NCBI GenBank assembly: GCA_900473795.1
Contig: UCMT01000015.1
Location: 1-53,223 of the forward strand
DNA length: 53,223 bases
From: Hyphomicrobiales bacterium
Lineage (GTDB): Bacteria; Pseudomonadota; Alphaproteobacteria; Rhizobiales; Rhizobiaceae
Direction of reading: 5' to 3'
The position numbers and the translations under genes were made by a program. The notes under the pieces are model-generated. The model was not told where the DNA came from. It was given only the letters and a program-made list of their open reading frames with translations, and made no database searches. The stretch's first letter is position 1; every line of letters starts with the position of its first letter. Below, in pieces: positions 29,101 to 35,700 of the stretch.

Positions 29101-29985
29101 TTCGTCCTCGCGCGCCGCCGTCTCGACGCCAGGCACGATGCGGCAATGGCCCGCCCGCAGATCCGTGCCGAACCAGGAAACCACCAGGGCGACGCGCTCA
29201 AGGTTGGGGCACAGCGCCTGCAGCTCGTCGATCGACGCCCGCCAGTCCGAGCTCGCGTGGAAGACATTGCGGTTGATCAGCCGGCTTGCGCCCGCGCCCG
29301 TCTTCTCCGTGACCACGGCCGGATCATAGCCATGCTCGCTCGAGCCCGGAATGATCGTTACTGCCCGGATCGCCCTTTCCAGCCTGCCGACCGGCCGCAG
29401 CACCTCGAACTGGATCACCGGAATGCGATTGCCGTAGCCGTCCAGCGGAAAGCGCTCGAACACCGCATAGGCAAGGCCCCGATAGGCCGGCGCCTTGCCG
29501 GCGCCCTGCTTGGCCTCGATCAGCGGATCGGGGAGCTGGGCCTGCGTCCCGCGATGGAGCCGCATCTCGACCCCGGTCAGATCAATCTCGCGCCCGTCCG
29601 CCCAGACCCGCCGCACGCAGGCGATCTCGCCTTCGCAGATGCCGAGCGCGAAATTGGCATAATATCGGAATGTTTCGACCCGCGGCCCGCTCGCCTTGCC
29701 GCCCTGCCGTTCGACGCGCACCTCCTCTTCGAACCGCGTCGCCCAGATCAGCGTGCCGCCGATCCGTACGGTTCCATAGGCGCGCGTGATCGCCGTTCCC
29801 TCCTCCGCCCCCGGGATGCGCGCATCGCCGAGGCGCGCGCCGGATATCGTCGTCATCCCGTTGATGATCGAGCGGTCGACGACAGACCCGGCAAGCGCGC
29901 CGGCAGCGCGGCCAAGCACCGCGCCGACCGGACCGAACACGCTGCCGAGTGCCGCACCCGCCGCCTGCAGAAGAATGGTTGCCAT
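26128..29985 (-). CDS. GTA g15: TIM-barrel-like host-specificity / tail tip protein
   Basis: This 1285-residue protein has about the length of RcGTA g15. An N-terminal phage-tail hub part begins MATILLQAAGAALGSVFGPV. A central glycoside-hydrolase-like TIM-barrel domain (about 430-730) contains YGADWSEYFGYHP and WFTELGCPAIDKGANQPN. A phage tail/J-protein-like C-terminal part carries fibronectin-like segments. It forms the tail tip that contacts the recipient surface. It is the largest gene of the cluster, 5 bases downstream of g14. Confidence 0.93.
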   Translation of the reverse strand: MATILLQAAGAALGSVFGPVGAVLGRAAGALAGSVVDRSIINGMTTISGARLGDARIPGAEEGTAITRAYGTVRIGGTLIWATRFEEEVRVERQGGKASGPRVETFRYYANFALGICEGEIACVRRVWADGREIDLTGVEMRLHRGTQAQLPDPLIEAKQGAGKAPAYRGLAYAVFERFPLDGYGNRIPVIQFEVLRPVGRLERAIRAVTIIPGSSEHGYDPAVVTEKTGAGASRLINRNVFHASSDWRASIDELQALCPNLERVALVVSWFGTDLRAGHCRIVPGVETAAREDESRPWSVSGIARGSAMVVSRNDGGPAYGGTPSDASVTAAIADLKARGLKIYLYPFVMMDIPVGNTLPNPYGGTSQPAYPWRGRITSHPAPGLPDSADQTATARAQVEAFCGATDAGDFSVSGSSVTSTAADEKYRRLILHYALLAQAAGGVDGFIIGAELRGLTRLRDGAGAFPFVEQLIGVASDVRAILGAGTKLTYGADWSEYFGYHPADGSGDVCYNLDPLWASADIDAIGIDNYMPLSDWRDSDLSEGNPDGFALAEDAEAMRAMVAAGEGYDWYYADDADRRDRVRTPITDGLAGKPWVYRYKDIANWWGQAHRNRVGGAEQTMPTAWVPASKPVWFTELGCPAIDKGANQPNVFTDPKSSETAVPYFSNGARRDAMQRRFLEVQHAFWQRPEAPDGVDPDHMFVWTWDARPVPAFPENTDLWSDGHNWQTGHWLNGRLGASTAADVIAAILADHGFKAGDTRLVSGDLGGYVQAEQASARDVLEPLMAALQIDAVEDGASLRFRSRMKQASPVRPIPILADIDKQPLLEEMRGHDSDFGSEAILDHLDPANAYERTTTRSRRVTPANDRILRLSVPGVVHDGAAASAVVDALRDHQVSRRSIRFSLSPAAIDIEPGDVISFENGAFDNAPAGSFIVGRIEDGAVRSVEARAFVPSSGGGPSPQQRSVDPPRTPSDGFSPIVHLMDLPQYEAGEAASFARGAVFARPWRTALLSSSATTEGYQARVRLDQPAQTGVLAEALAAGVLGRFDAARTIMLDLHFGGLSSADRLAVLNGQNRVAILAANGVWEIIGFRVAEEIAAGRWRLSRLLRGLNGTTDAMMAGSAAGAPLVVLSGAPKPLGLGAEEAGRMINWIVEAGGQTTGPVGPFAFAGGLRSETPVAPVHLRARRSESGGIRITWTRCARRDADHWLDGDIALDEPVERYRVEILDGGTVRRALDVSEPVFDYPPGSEIDDFGATQAALTVRVRQKGQKVALGVAAQAVLNL

Positions 29986-29990
29986 GAACG

Positions 29991-30614
29991 TCAGACCTTT
30001 TCGGGAAAACGAAAGATCCCGGCGATCCGTCGCCGCCAGGAAGGCACGAGCGCGGATTCGATCACCGTCGCCTGCTCATAGGCATGGATAAACCGGTCGC
30101 GAGCGCTCAGAATTCCGGCATGCTTGGCCGGCAGGTCCGGCCGCCAGCAGAAGAGCAGCAGGTCACCCGGCCGCATCTCCGCCACCGAAAGCTCGGCCCC
30201 GAAATGCCGCCGTGCCGCGTCCCGCAGCCGATCCTCGCCACTGCGTTCCGCCCAATCCGGCTGATAGGCCGGCGGCAGTTCCGGCTCGGCGCCATGGATC
30301 TCCCGCCAGACGCCCCGCACCAGCCCCAGGCAATCGCATCCGACACGCTTCAGGCTCGCCTGATGCCGATACGGCGTCCCGATCCAGCCTCGCGCGGTTT
30401 CAACAATCCGATCCGCAAATGCCGACGATACTTGAAGGACAGGGCTATCGCAGGCGGCTTTGCGGCGATCTCCCTCTTCTCCCCGGTGGGGAGAAGGTGG
30501 CCCGAAGGGCCGGATGAGGGGGGCGGCTTGCACCGAAATCGCAGACAAAGCCCCCTCATCGCCCCGAGGCTCGGCGCAAAGCGCCGGGGTGGGGTGATCT
30601 CCAACCTCACTCAT
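29991..30614 (-). CDS. GTA g14: NlpC/P60-family tail peptidase with repeat-derived N-terminus
   Basis: The catalytic domain (from about residue 66) starts FADRIVETARGWIGTPYRHQ, has the nucleophile C95 in VGCDCLGLVRG and a later HAGIL histidine, and ends in FRFPEKV. It would locally degrade peptidoglycan during DNA entry. The only ATG in frame before the domain is at 30614, overlapping the g13 stop in ATGAGTGA. Residues about 8-58 are translated from a palindromic intergenic repeat (30472-30600) lying in frame between start and catalytic domain. The protein is 207 residues, against about 145 expected for the family. Confidence 0.85.
   Translation of the reverse strand: MSEVGDHPTPALCAEPRGDEGALSAISVQAAPLIRPFGPPSPHRGEEGDRRKAACDSPVLQVSSAFADRIVETARGWIGTPYRHQASLKRVGCDCLGLVRGVWREIHGAEPELPPAYQPDWAERSGEDRLRDAARRHFGAELSVAEMRPGDLLLFCWRPDLPAKHAGILSARDRFIHAYEQATVIESALVPSWRRRIAGIFRFPEKV
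30472..30600. repeat. RIME-like composite palindromic repeat inside the g14 coding region
   Basis: One unit has CTTCTCCCC/GGGGAGAAG arms plus GGCCC/GGGCC and ends in GGATGAGGGG. A second unit in the opposite sense starts CCCCTCATC and contains GGCGCAAAGCGCC. It is the same family as the units at 39957, 41393 and 53105. The element lies within the N-terminal coding part of g14 without breaking the frame. Confidence 0.75.
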
Positions 30615-31497
30615 AAAGCGGCCGCCCGTCATGCACCGTATCCCCATCCGCATAACCAAACGCGAAATCCGTCCCGGGCATGTGCGGGAACCCTTGAAAG
30701 TTCAGGGAATTGGAAAATTTCCGGCGACAGGTGGCAAAGCTCTTGTCGCAGCCGGCCGTCACTGTAAACGTATCCCCCGCGGCAAGCGGCAGAGGCGGCG
30801 GCAGCCAGAGCGACAGCGTCACCGCGCCGCCTTCCTTCCGGTGGTCCTCGATATCGCAGACGTGCCCCGCATTCGCTCCCGTCAGGAAGCGAAACACGCC
30901 GTACCGATAAAATCCCGCTGTCGCCGCATTGAGCCCCGTCACCCGGAGCCGCATCTCGCCGAGAACGGCCGCAACCGCTCCCTCGCCGCGATAGACCGGA
31001 CCGTCGAGATCGATCTTGCAGCGTCCGTCCCCCAGCATGGCATCGCAGCGTCGCCCGTAAATCCGTCCCTGCACCTGATCCAGCCGATGCGTCATCCGCC
31101 GCAACTCCGCACGAAATGCGCCACCCGCCCGCGTTACATCGCCGATTTCCTGCACCCGGAGCAGCACATGCTGCCCCGGCGCCTGCCAGTTCACCTGGAA
31201 CACCTCGACCCTGGCGCCGTCATACCGGCCGGCGAGCACATCCGCCTCGCTGATCGCCGCACTCGAAAATCCGCCCGTAACCTCGCCCGCCTCGACAGAA
31301 AGCCCGTTCGCTGCCTCGCTGTCGGCCGCCTGGAAGCCGCTTGCGGCCAGAAAATTTGTCCCGGCAAAAGTGACGTCATGGTCATGCTCGGTAAATCCAA
31401 GCACGACGCCGTCCCGCCGCGTCACCCGCCAGCAATGGCACATCGTCGTCACGTCGCCGGAAAGATGCGCGGCAAGCGCCGTTGGAAGCGTTCTCAT
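30607..31497 (-). CDS. GTA g13: DUF2163 / BR0599-type tail hub protein
   Basis: The 296-residue protein belongs to the DUF2163 family of GTA and phage tail genes. It has the N-terminal CHCWRVTRRDGVVLGFTEHD segment and the C-terminal CDKSFATCRRKFSNSLNFQG motif, whose cysteines are typical of the family and may hold an Fe-S site as in RcGTA hub proteins. It overlaps g12 by 4 bases upstream and g14 by 8 bases downstream, so translation is coupled. Confidence 0.93.
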   Translation of the reverse strand: MRTLPTALAAHLSGDVTTMCHCWRVTRRDGVVLGFTEHDHDVTFAGTNFLAASGFQAADSEAANGLSVEAGEVTGGFSSAAISEADVLAGRYDGARVEVFQVNWQAPGQHVLLRVQEIGDVTRAGGAFRAELRRMTHRLDQVQGRIYGRRCDAMLGDGRCKIDLDGPVYRGEGAVAAVLGEMRLRVTGLNAATAGFYRYGVFRFLTGANAGHVCDIEDHRKEGGAVTLSLWLPPPLPLAAGDTFTVTAGCDKSFATCRRKFSNSLNFQGFPHMPGTDFAFGYADGDTVHDGRPLYE

Positions 31498-32135
31498 GGC
31501 TTGATCTCCACCAAAGGAATCGACGGGATGCGCCCGGCCTGGAATTGCGCCAGATCGATTTCGATCCGGTCGGTATCGAAGCGCACCGGCACATCGAACT
31601 CGTAACCGGCGCGAATGGCAGCACCGCTCGCCGGAATTTTTGCGGATATGAACGTCACGCGCCCGGTCGTGACATCGAGCCCAAAGTCGCCAGGCCCCGC
31701 CAGGACGCCGCCCACCGAAACGGCCACGCTCCCCGCCACCGGCTTTGCGATCTCGCGAATGCTCGCGCCGCCTATATCGCCATAGGTCTTGATCAACTGG
31801 AAGGTGGCGGTCACGCCGTCCCCCGTCCCGATCCCCTGATCGTTCGCCGTCACCGTGCCGCCGGGCGGACAGGACTTGAAATCGACGGGATCGCGAAACC
31901 GGAAGCCATAAAGCTGCCCCGCCCGCGCCTCGAAAAATTCAAGCACCGCATAAAGGTCGGCGATCGATTTGATCCCCGATCCCGCATCATAGTGCCGGCG
32001 TGCATCGCGCCAGCACCGGTTGCGATTTTCCCGCCCGTTCGAAAGGCTGACGATATCCGTTCGCCTGACGGGCCCGCCGCTCGTGCCCAATGCCAAGCGG
32101 AAGGGAAACCGGACCTCGTGAAATCCTGTTGCCAT
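31494..32135 (-). CDS. GTA g12: DUF2460 distal tail protein
   Basis: The 213-residue protein starts MATGFHEVRFPFRLALGTSG and contains YGFRFRDPVDF and the terminal RIPSIPLVEI, the marks of the DUF2460 (TIGR02217) family that forms the distal tail ring of GTAs. The frame is open upstream, but the ATG at 32135 gives the family N-terminus. It overlaps g13 by 4 bases. Confidence 0.93.
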   Translation of the reverse strand: MATGFHEVRFPFRLALGTSGGPVRRTDIVSLSNGRENRNRCWRDARRHYDAGSGIKSIADLYAVLEFFEARAGQLYGFRFRDPVDFKSCPPGGTVTANDQGIGTGDGVTATFQLIKTYGDIGGASIREIAKPVAGSVAVSVGGVLAGPGDFGLDVTTGRVTFISAKIPASGAAIRAGYEFDVPVRFDTDRIEIDLAQFQAGRIPSIPLVEIKP

Positions 32136-32210
32136 GATGTTTTCCGTTATGTGTGGAATCGGTTGGCGGAAAGTCTTCACAAATCGCCGCATGAACCGGC
32201 AGCGGATTGC

Positions 32211-32362
32211 CCCTCATCCGGCCTGTCGGGCGCTGCCGCCGTCGCAGGAGGGCAGAAGGGACAAGCGGCGATCTCCGTCGCCAAATCTCCGTCTGTGGGA
32301 AGACCGCAATCTCGGTCGTCCCCTCTCCCCGTTCACGGGGAGAGGGCTAGGGTGAGGGGCAT
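32211..32362. repeat. RIME-like palindromic repeat between g11 and g12
   Basis: The element begins CCCTCATCCGGCC and ends in CCTCTCCCC/GGGGAGAGG arms followed by GGGTGAGGGG. It occupies most of the 238-base gap between g11 and g12, where neighbouring GTA genes otherwise overlap. Confidence 0.7.
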
Positions 32363-32373
32363 TTGACGCAACC

Positions 32374-32952
32374 TCACACCCCCCGCCGCCCCCGTCCCAC
32401 CATGCGCGTCAGCATGGCGGCAATCTGTCCCTCCGACTTGCGGAAACTCTGCGCGTCGGATGCGGTGACGTTGAAGACGACGTTCATCGGCGCCGCACCG
32501 CCCGAAGCGGCGACGCCCAGCGCACCGTCGGCGCCGCGCTTCAGCGGCAAGATCGCCTCCGATCCCGCTTCGCCCATCAGCCCCAAATCTCCGCCCGTCG
32601 GGAAATAGGTGGGCGCCGCAACGACACCACCGGAGGCAAAAGGCGTCACCCGCCCGGGCACCCCGCCATCGGCAAAAGCCGTCGCCCCACCAAGGCTCCC
32701 CGCAAGCCCCGACATGGCCGAGCCAAGCAGCCCCTCCAGCGGCTTCAGGCCAGCCGAAAGCGCGATCTCCGTCAGCCTGAGCCCGGCACTGCGCAAGACG
32801 TCCTCCAGCCCCTTGCCGCCACGCGTCGCCGAAGCCAGCGCTCCCGTCAGCGCCGAGCCGAACGAGCGGGAGCGTCGCTCCAGATCGTCGAGCACGTCCT
32901 TCAACGCCTCCGCATCGTCCGCGGCATCGGAAAACCCAATCTCGTCGGTCAT
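32374..32952 (-). CDS. GTA g11: short tail tape measure protein
   Basis: The 192-residue protein starts MTDEIGFSDAADDAEALKDV. It has an amphipathic N-terminal half, a central glycine-rich segment with FADGGVPGRVTPFASGG, and the LMGEAGSEAILPLKRG motif found at the end of phage tape measure proteins. Its short length is consistent with the short tails of GTAs. The ATG at 32952 has GGAGAAACACG directly upstream. The gene is preceded by an inverted heptamer-repeat element. Confidence 0.88.
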   Translation of the reverse strand: MTDEIGFSDAADDAEALKDVLDDLERRSRSFGSALTGALASATRGGKGLEDVLRSAGLRLTEIALSAGLKPLEGLLGSAMSGLAGSLGGATAFADGGVPGRVTPFASGGVVAAPTYFPTGGDLGLMGEAGSEAILPLKRGADGALGVAASGGAAPMNVVFNVTASDAQSFRKSEGQIAAMLTRMVGRGRRGV

Positions 32953-32972
32953 CGTGTTTCTCCGTAATGAAA

Positions 32973-33104
32973 GGCAATGGCCAATAGCCAATAGCCAATA
33001 GCCGGTAGCCGGTAGCCGGTAGCCAACGGCAGTTGGAGCAGACACCAGCCTTTGCAACGAACACTTCAACAACTACTGCCTACTGGCTATTGCCTATTGC
33101 CCAC
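32973..33104. repeat. inverted heptamer-repeat element, copy 1
   Basis: The left arm consists of 7-base units: GCCAATA three times, then GCCGGTA three times, with degenerate units at the ends (to about 33035). The right arm (33070-33104) carries complementary units of the form TGCCTAT and TGCCTAC. The arms can pair into a long imperfect hairpin. It sits between g10.1 and g11. A second copy lies at 37579-37670. Confidence 0.75.
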
Positions 33105-33111
33105 TTCCCCT

Positions 33112-33327
33112 TCAGTCCGGAAACGCCTCCATCAGCGCTTCCAGCCCCGCACGCCCCGGCACCCCGGCGCGCGGCCGCAGCCAGCCCAACGCCGCCCGCA
33201 GCTCGCGCGGTGTCATCGCCCAGAAATCCTTCGCTGGTAGCCGCAGCAGGCAAAGCCCGGCATGCATCGCCGCGCCCCATGGAAAAGGCTGGGGTCGCTG
33301 ATCCCCCTCGCCCGCTGCGGCCCTCAA
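33112..33327 (-). CDS. GTA g10.1: tail assembly chaperone (rcc01693 family)
   Basis: The 71-residue protein contains PFPWGAAMHAGLCLLRLP and DFWAMTPRELRAAL, the signature of the small rcc01693/DUF2376 family encoded between g10 and g11. The best start is a TTG at 33327 whose TTGA overlaps the g10 stop by 4 bases, mimicking the ATGA couplings elsewhere in the cluster. The internal ATG at residue 21 would remove part of the conserved PFPW segment. Confidence 0.85.
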   Translation of the reverse strand: MRAAAGEGDQRPQPFPWGAAMHAGLCLLRLPAKDFWAMTPRELRAALGWLRPRAGVPGRAGLEALMEAFPD

Positions 33328-33683
33328 GGGTTTGGCGCATCCTCCGCCCCGCCGAACGTCGCGGTCAACAGTTCGCCCGTCAGCCGCGCCAGTCCGGCAA
33401 TGCCGCCATCGACGCTCATCACCGCCACATCCTCGTCGCAGACCAGATTGCCGCCGCCGCGCAAACCGGCGCTCAGGATGCGGATCATGTCGTCCGCCTT
33501 CAGCCGCCCGGAAGAAAACCGCGCCGCAAGCGCCATCAGATTGTCTGCCGCAAAGGCCGTTTCCAATTCGGCAAGGCTGCCCAGCGTCAGGCAGAGAATC
33601 CGCCGCTCGCCGTCGATCACCGCCTCCACCTCGCCGCGATGCCGGTTGGCCCGCTCTGTAGCCAAATTGTGCCGTGCTATCAT
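33324..33683 (-). CDS. GTA g10: gene transfer agent family protein (tail assembly)
   Basis: The 119-residue protein belongs to the GTA g10 / DUF3356-like family: an N-terminal RHRGEVEAVIDGERRILCLT strand region, then LGSLAELETAF, and a helical C-terminal half. It probably works with g10.1 as a tail-tube chaperone pair, as in siphophages. It overlaps g9 by 1 base (stop/start) and g10.1 by 4 bases. Confidence 0.9.
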   Translation of the reverse strand: MIARHNLATERANRHRGEVEAVIDGERRILCLTLGSLAELETAFAADNLMALAARFSSGRLKADDMIRILSAGLRGGGNLVCDEDVAVMSVDGGIAGLARLTGELLTATFGGAEDAPNP

Positions 33684-34090
33684 CAGAGCGCCGCAAAGGT
33701 CAGGGCGCCGGCGGATTCGAGCGCGATCTCGAACAGGATCTCGCCATTGTACTGGCCGGAATATTCAAGCGCCGTCACCTGGAAGGCCCCGGTCAGCGTA
33801 CCGAAATCGGGGATGACGATCTGCCAGCTGAGGATCGATCCGTTGAAGAAGGCCGCACGTACCAGCGCGTCCGAACTCTGATCCTTGAAAATGCCCGCGC
33901 CGGAGACCGACGCCCGCTGCACGCCTGCCCCACCCAGCAGTTCCCGCCACCGCCCCGCCGATTCCGCGTCCGTCGCGTCGACGGTCTCCGCATTGAACGC
34001 CAGCCGCTTGGAGCGTAGTCCCGCGACCGTCACGTAACTTCCGCCATTGTCGATCTTCAACAGAAGATCCTTGCCCTTCTGCGCCACCAT
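33683..34090 (-). CDS. GTA g9: major tail tube protein (TP901-1 family)
   Basis: The 135-residue protein starts MVAQKGKDLLLKIDNGGSYV and contains VDATDAESAGRWRELLGGAG and ILSWQIVIPDFGTLTGAF, the hallmarks of the phage TP901-1 type major tail protein that polymerises into the tail tube. A 69-base gap separates it from g8, the widest in the otherwise tight g6-g10.1 run apart from the capsid gap. This may allow its own translation signal. Confidence 0.93.
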   Translation of the reverse strand: MVAQKGKDLLLKIDNGGSYVTVAGLRSKRLAFNAETVDATDAESAGRWRELLGGAGVQRASVSGAGIFKDQSSDALVRAAFFNGSILSWQIVIPDFGTLTGAFQVTALEYSGQYNGEILFEIALESAGALTFAAL

Positions 34091-34159
34091 GCCCTGTTCC
34101 TTCCTGAAACGAAAAAGCGCCCGCGAAGGGCGCCGACAACATGCTCCTTGGGCGAAACG

Positions 34160-34558
34160 TCACTCCGTCACCGCCCGAAACACCATTTCCGCGGCATGCC
34201 CCTTCGCCTTGGCGTCCCTGCCGATCCGGGTGCGCCGCTGAAACAGGCTGACGAGCGAAAAGCCGGCAAGGTCGAGCGGGGCGTCATCCAGCAAGACCCG
34301 CACGCGCGCCGCAATTTCCTGCGCCGCCCGGTTGCCGCCCTCGCCAGTGCGGACCGCGAGCGTCACAAGATGCTCTTCGCCCGCTTCGCTCGCCGTCGAG
34401 GCATCGCGGCTCTCCAGGCTGACAATCCAGATGCCGGGCCGGTGCGACCCCGTCTCCAGATGATCCCGCACGCCGCCGTCACCGATCAGCGCGGTCAGCG
34501 CTGCATCACTTTTGAGCGCCTCGAAGATCGCCTTCTGCAGGGCAGCCGCCGCGCTCAT
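34160..34558 (-). CDS. GTA g8: DUF3168 tail terminator protein
   Basis: The 132-residue protein begins MSAAAALQKAIFEALKSDAAL and carries the DUF3168 fold with GIWIVSLESRDAST and a terminal MVFRAVTE. The family caps the tail tube and joins it to the head. It overlaps g7 by 4 bases. Confidence 0.92.
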   Translation of the reverse strand: MSAAAALQKAIFEALKSDAALTALIGDGGVRDHLETGSHRPGIWIVSLESRDASTASEAGEEHLVTLAVRTGEGGNRAAQEIAARVRVLLDDAPLDLAGFSLVSLFQRRTRIGRDAKAKGHAAEMVFRAVTE

Positions 34559-34896
34559 CGACCTTCCTCCGTGCTGTCACAAACCAGATAGCGCCCTGTT
34601 TCGTCCGGATCGCGAAAGGCCCGCACGGCAAAGATCCGCAGCCCCTTGCGAAGCCGCATGCCCGCCGTCAGGTCGTCGCGAAAACGGATCCAGATGCGGT
34701 GCGTCACGGTAAAGACCTCCTCGTCGCCGCGCTCTTGGTCCTTGGATGAAGCCGGCTCGATCCGCGCCCAGAGCGAGGCAAGGGGCACAAAACTGATCAC
34801 GATGCCGCCCTGCCCGTCGCTCGCGTCATCGCGCCTCTCCAGGGTTAACCGCGCCGACATCTGCCCCGGATCAAGGGTGATCGCCCGCATGGTCAA
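34555..34896 (-). CDS. GTA g7: head closure protein
   Basis: The 113-residue protein begins MTMRAITLDPGQMSARLTLE and contains SLWARIEPAS and HRIWIRFRDDLTAGMRL, typical of the phage head-tail adaptor (SPP1 gp16-like) family that seals the connector after DNA packaging. It overlaps g6 and g8 by 4 bases each. Confidence 0.92.
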   Translation of the reverse strand: MTMRAITLDPGQMSARLTLERRDDASDGQGGIVISFVPLASLWARIEPASSKDQERGDEEVFTVTHRIWIRFRDDLTAGMRLRKGLRIFAVRAFRDPDETGRYLVCDSTEEGR

Positions 34897-35462
34897 AGCC
34901 CCCGCCGGCGAAACGGTGCAATCAGCCGCTCATATCCGGCCGGCACCGCCGCCGGCTGGTTCTCCGGCGCCACCGCGCCACGGAACTCGTAGAGCAGTGC
35001 CAGATGCAACAGCATCGCCCGCTTCAGCGTATCCGGCACGTCGGCGCCGGTTACGCCGAAACCGGCGGAAAAATCGATTTCGATGCCATTGATCGCCCGT
35101 CCCGGCGCGGGCTGCTCGGCCAGGACGAGACGCGCTGGACGCGCCTGCCCGTCAAGCACGAAGCCGGAAACATCGATCTCTCCCGGCATGCCGTCCGCCT
35201 CGTAAACCGTAACCGCTTCAATCGTTTGCACCGGCCCTCTGACAATCTGAATCACGCGCGACCGCGGCCAGTCGTCGAGATAGAGCCGGAAGGTGCGCGT
35301 CAAAAGCGCCTGCCCCGTCTCCCGCTCCAGGTGCTCGCGCACCGTGCGGATCAGGGATGAAATCAGTGCATCCTCGGCGCCACTGTCGAGGCGCAGATGC
35401 GCCTTCGTCTCGGCAAGCGTCAGCGGCTCGCCGACGGGCGGCGTCAGTTCACGGATGGTCAT
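34893..35462 (-). CDS. GTA g6: head-tail connector (adaptor) protein
   Basis: The 189-residue protein begins MTIRELTPPVGEPLTLAETK and continues with LRLDSGAEDALISSLIRTVRE, the signature of the phiE125 gp8 / HK97 gp6-like adaptor family that forms the ring below the portal. It is the first gene of a tightly overlapping run g6-g7-g8 and lies 238 bases downstream of the capsid gene, behind two hairpins. Confidence 0.92.
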   Translation of the reverse strand: MTIRELTPPVGEPLTLAETKAHLRLDSGAEDALISSLIRTVREHLERETGQALLTRTFRLYLDDWPRSRVIQIVRGPVQTIEAVTVYEADGMPGEIDVSGFVLDGQARPARLVLAEQPAPGRAINGIEIDFSAGFGVTGADVPDTLKRAMLLHLALLYEFRGAVAPENQPAAVPAGYERLIAPFRRRGL

Positions 35463-35590
35463 GGAAATCTCCGTCGCGAGCCATTCCAGGAAAGGCGCGA
35501 AGCGGCTTTCCGTCTGGCATTGCGTGAAAAAGACGATCGAGCGTTTTCGCGGCTCGGCGAAAACGGAAATGCTCGAAGGGCAGAAAAGAT

Positions 35591-35625
35591 GGACGGACGC
35601 GGTGGGAGGGGTACCGCGTCCGTCC
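35591..35625 (-). terminator. terminator-like attenuator hairpin between capsid gene and g6
   Basis: A perfect 13-base inverted repeat (GGACGGACGCGGT and complement) with a 9-base loop is followed, in the direction of GTA transcription, by ATCTTTTCTG. A smaller CCCTTT/AAAGGG hairpin lies between it and the capsid stop. Such structures could reduce transcription of the tail genes relative to capsid. Confidence 0.55.
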
Positions 35626-35700
35626 CCGCGCCAGGCGGCAGGGAAAACCGCCGGCGCGAAGGCTCGACACCCCTTTGAGAAAGGGTCGCCTTACTTTTTT

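Noticed and set aside
32973..33104. CRISPR array
   Set aside because: The units are 7 bases and contiguous, with no spacers and an inverted arrangement. No cas genes are present.
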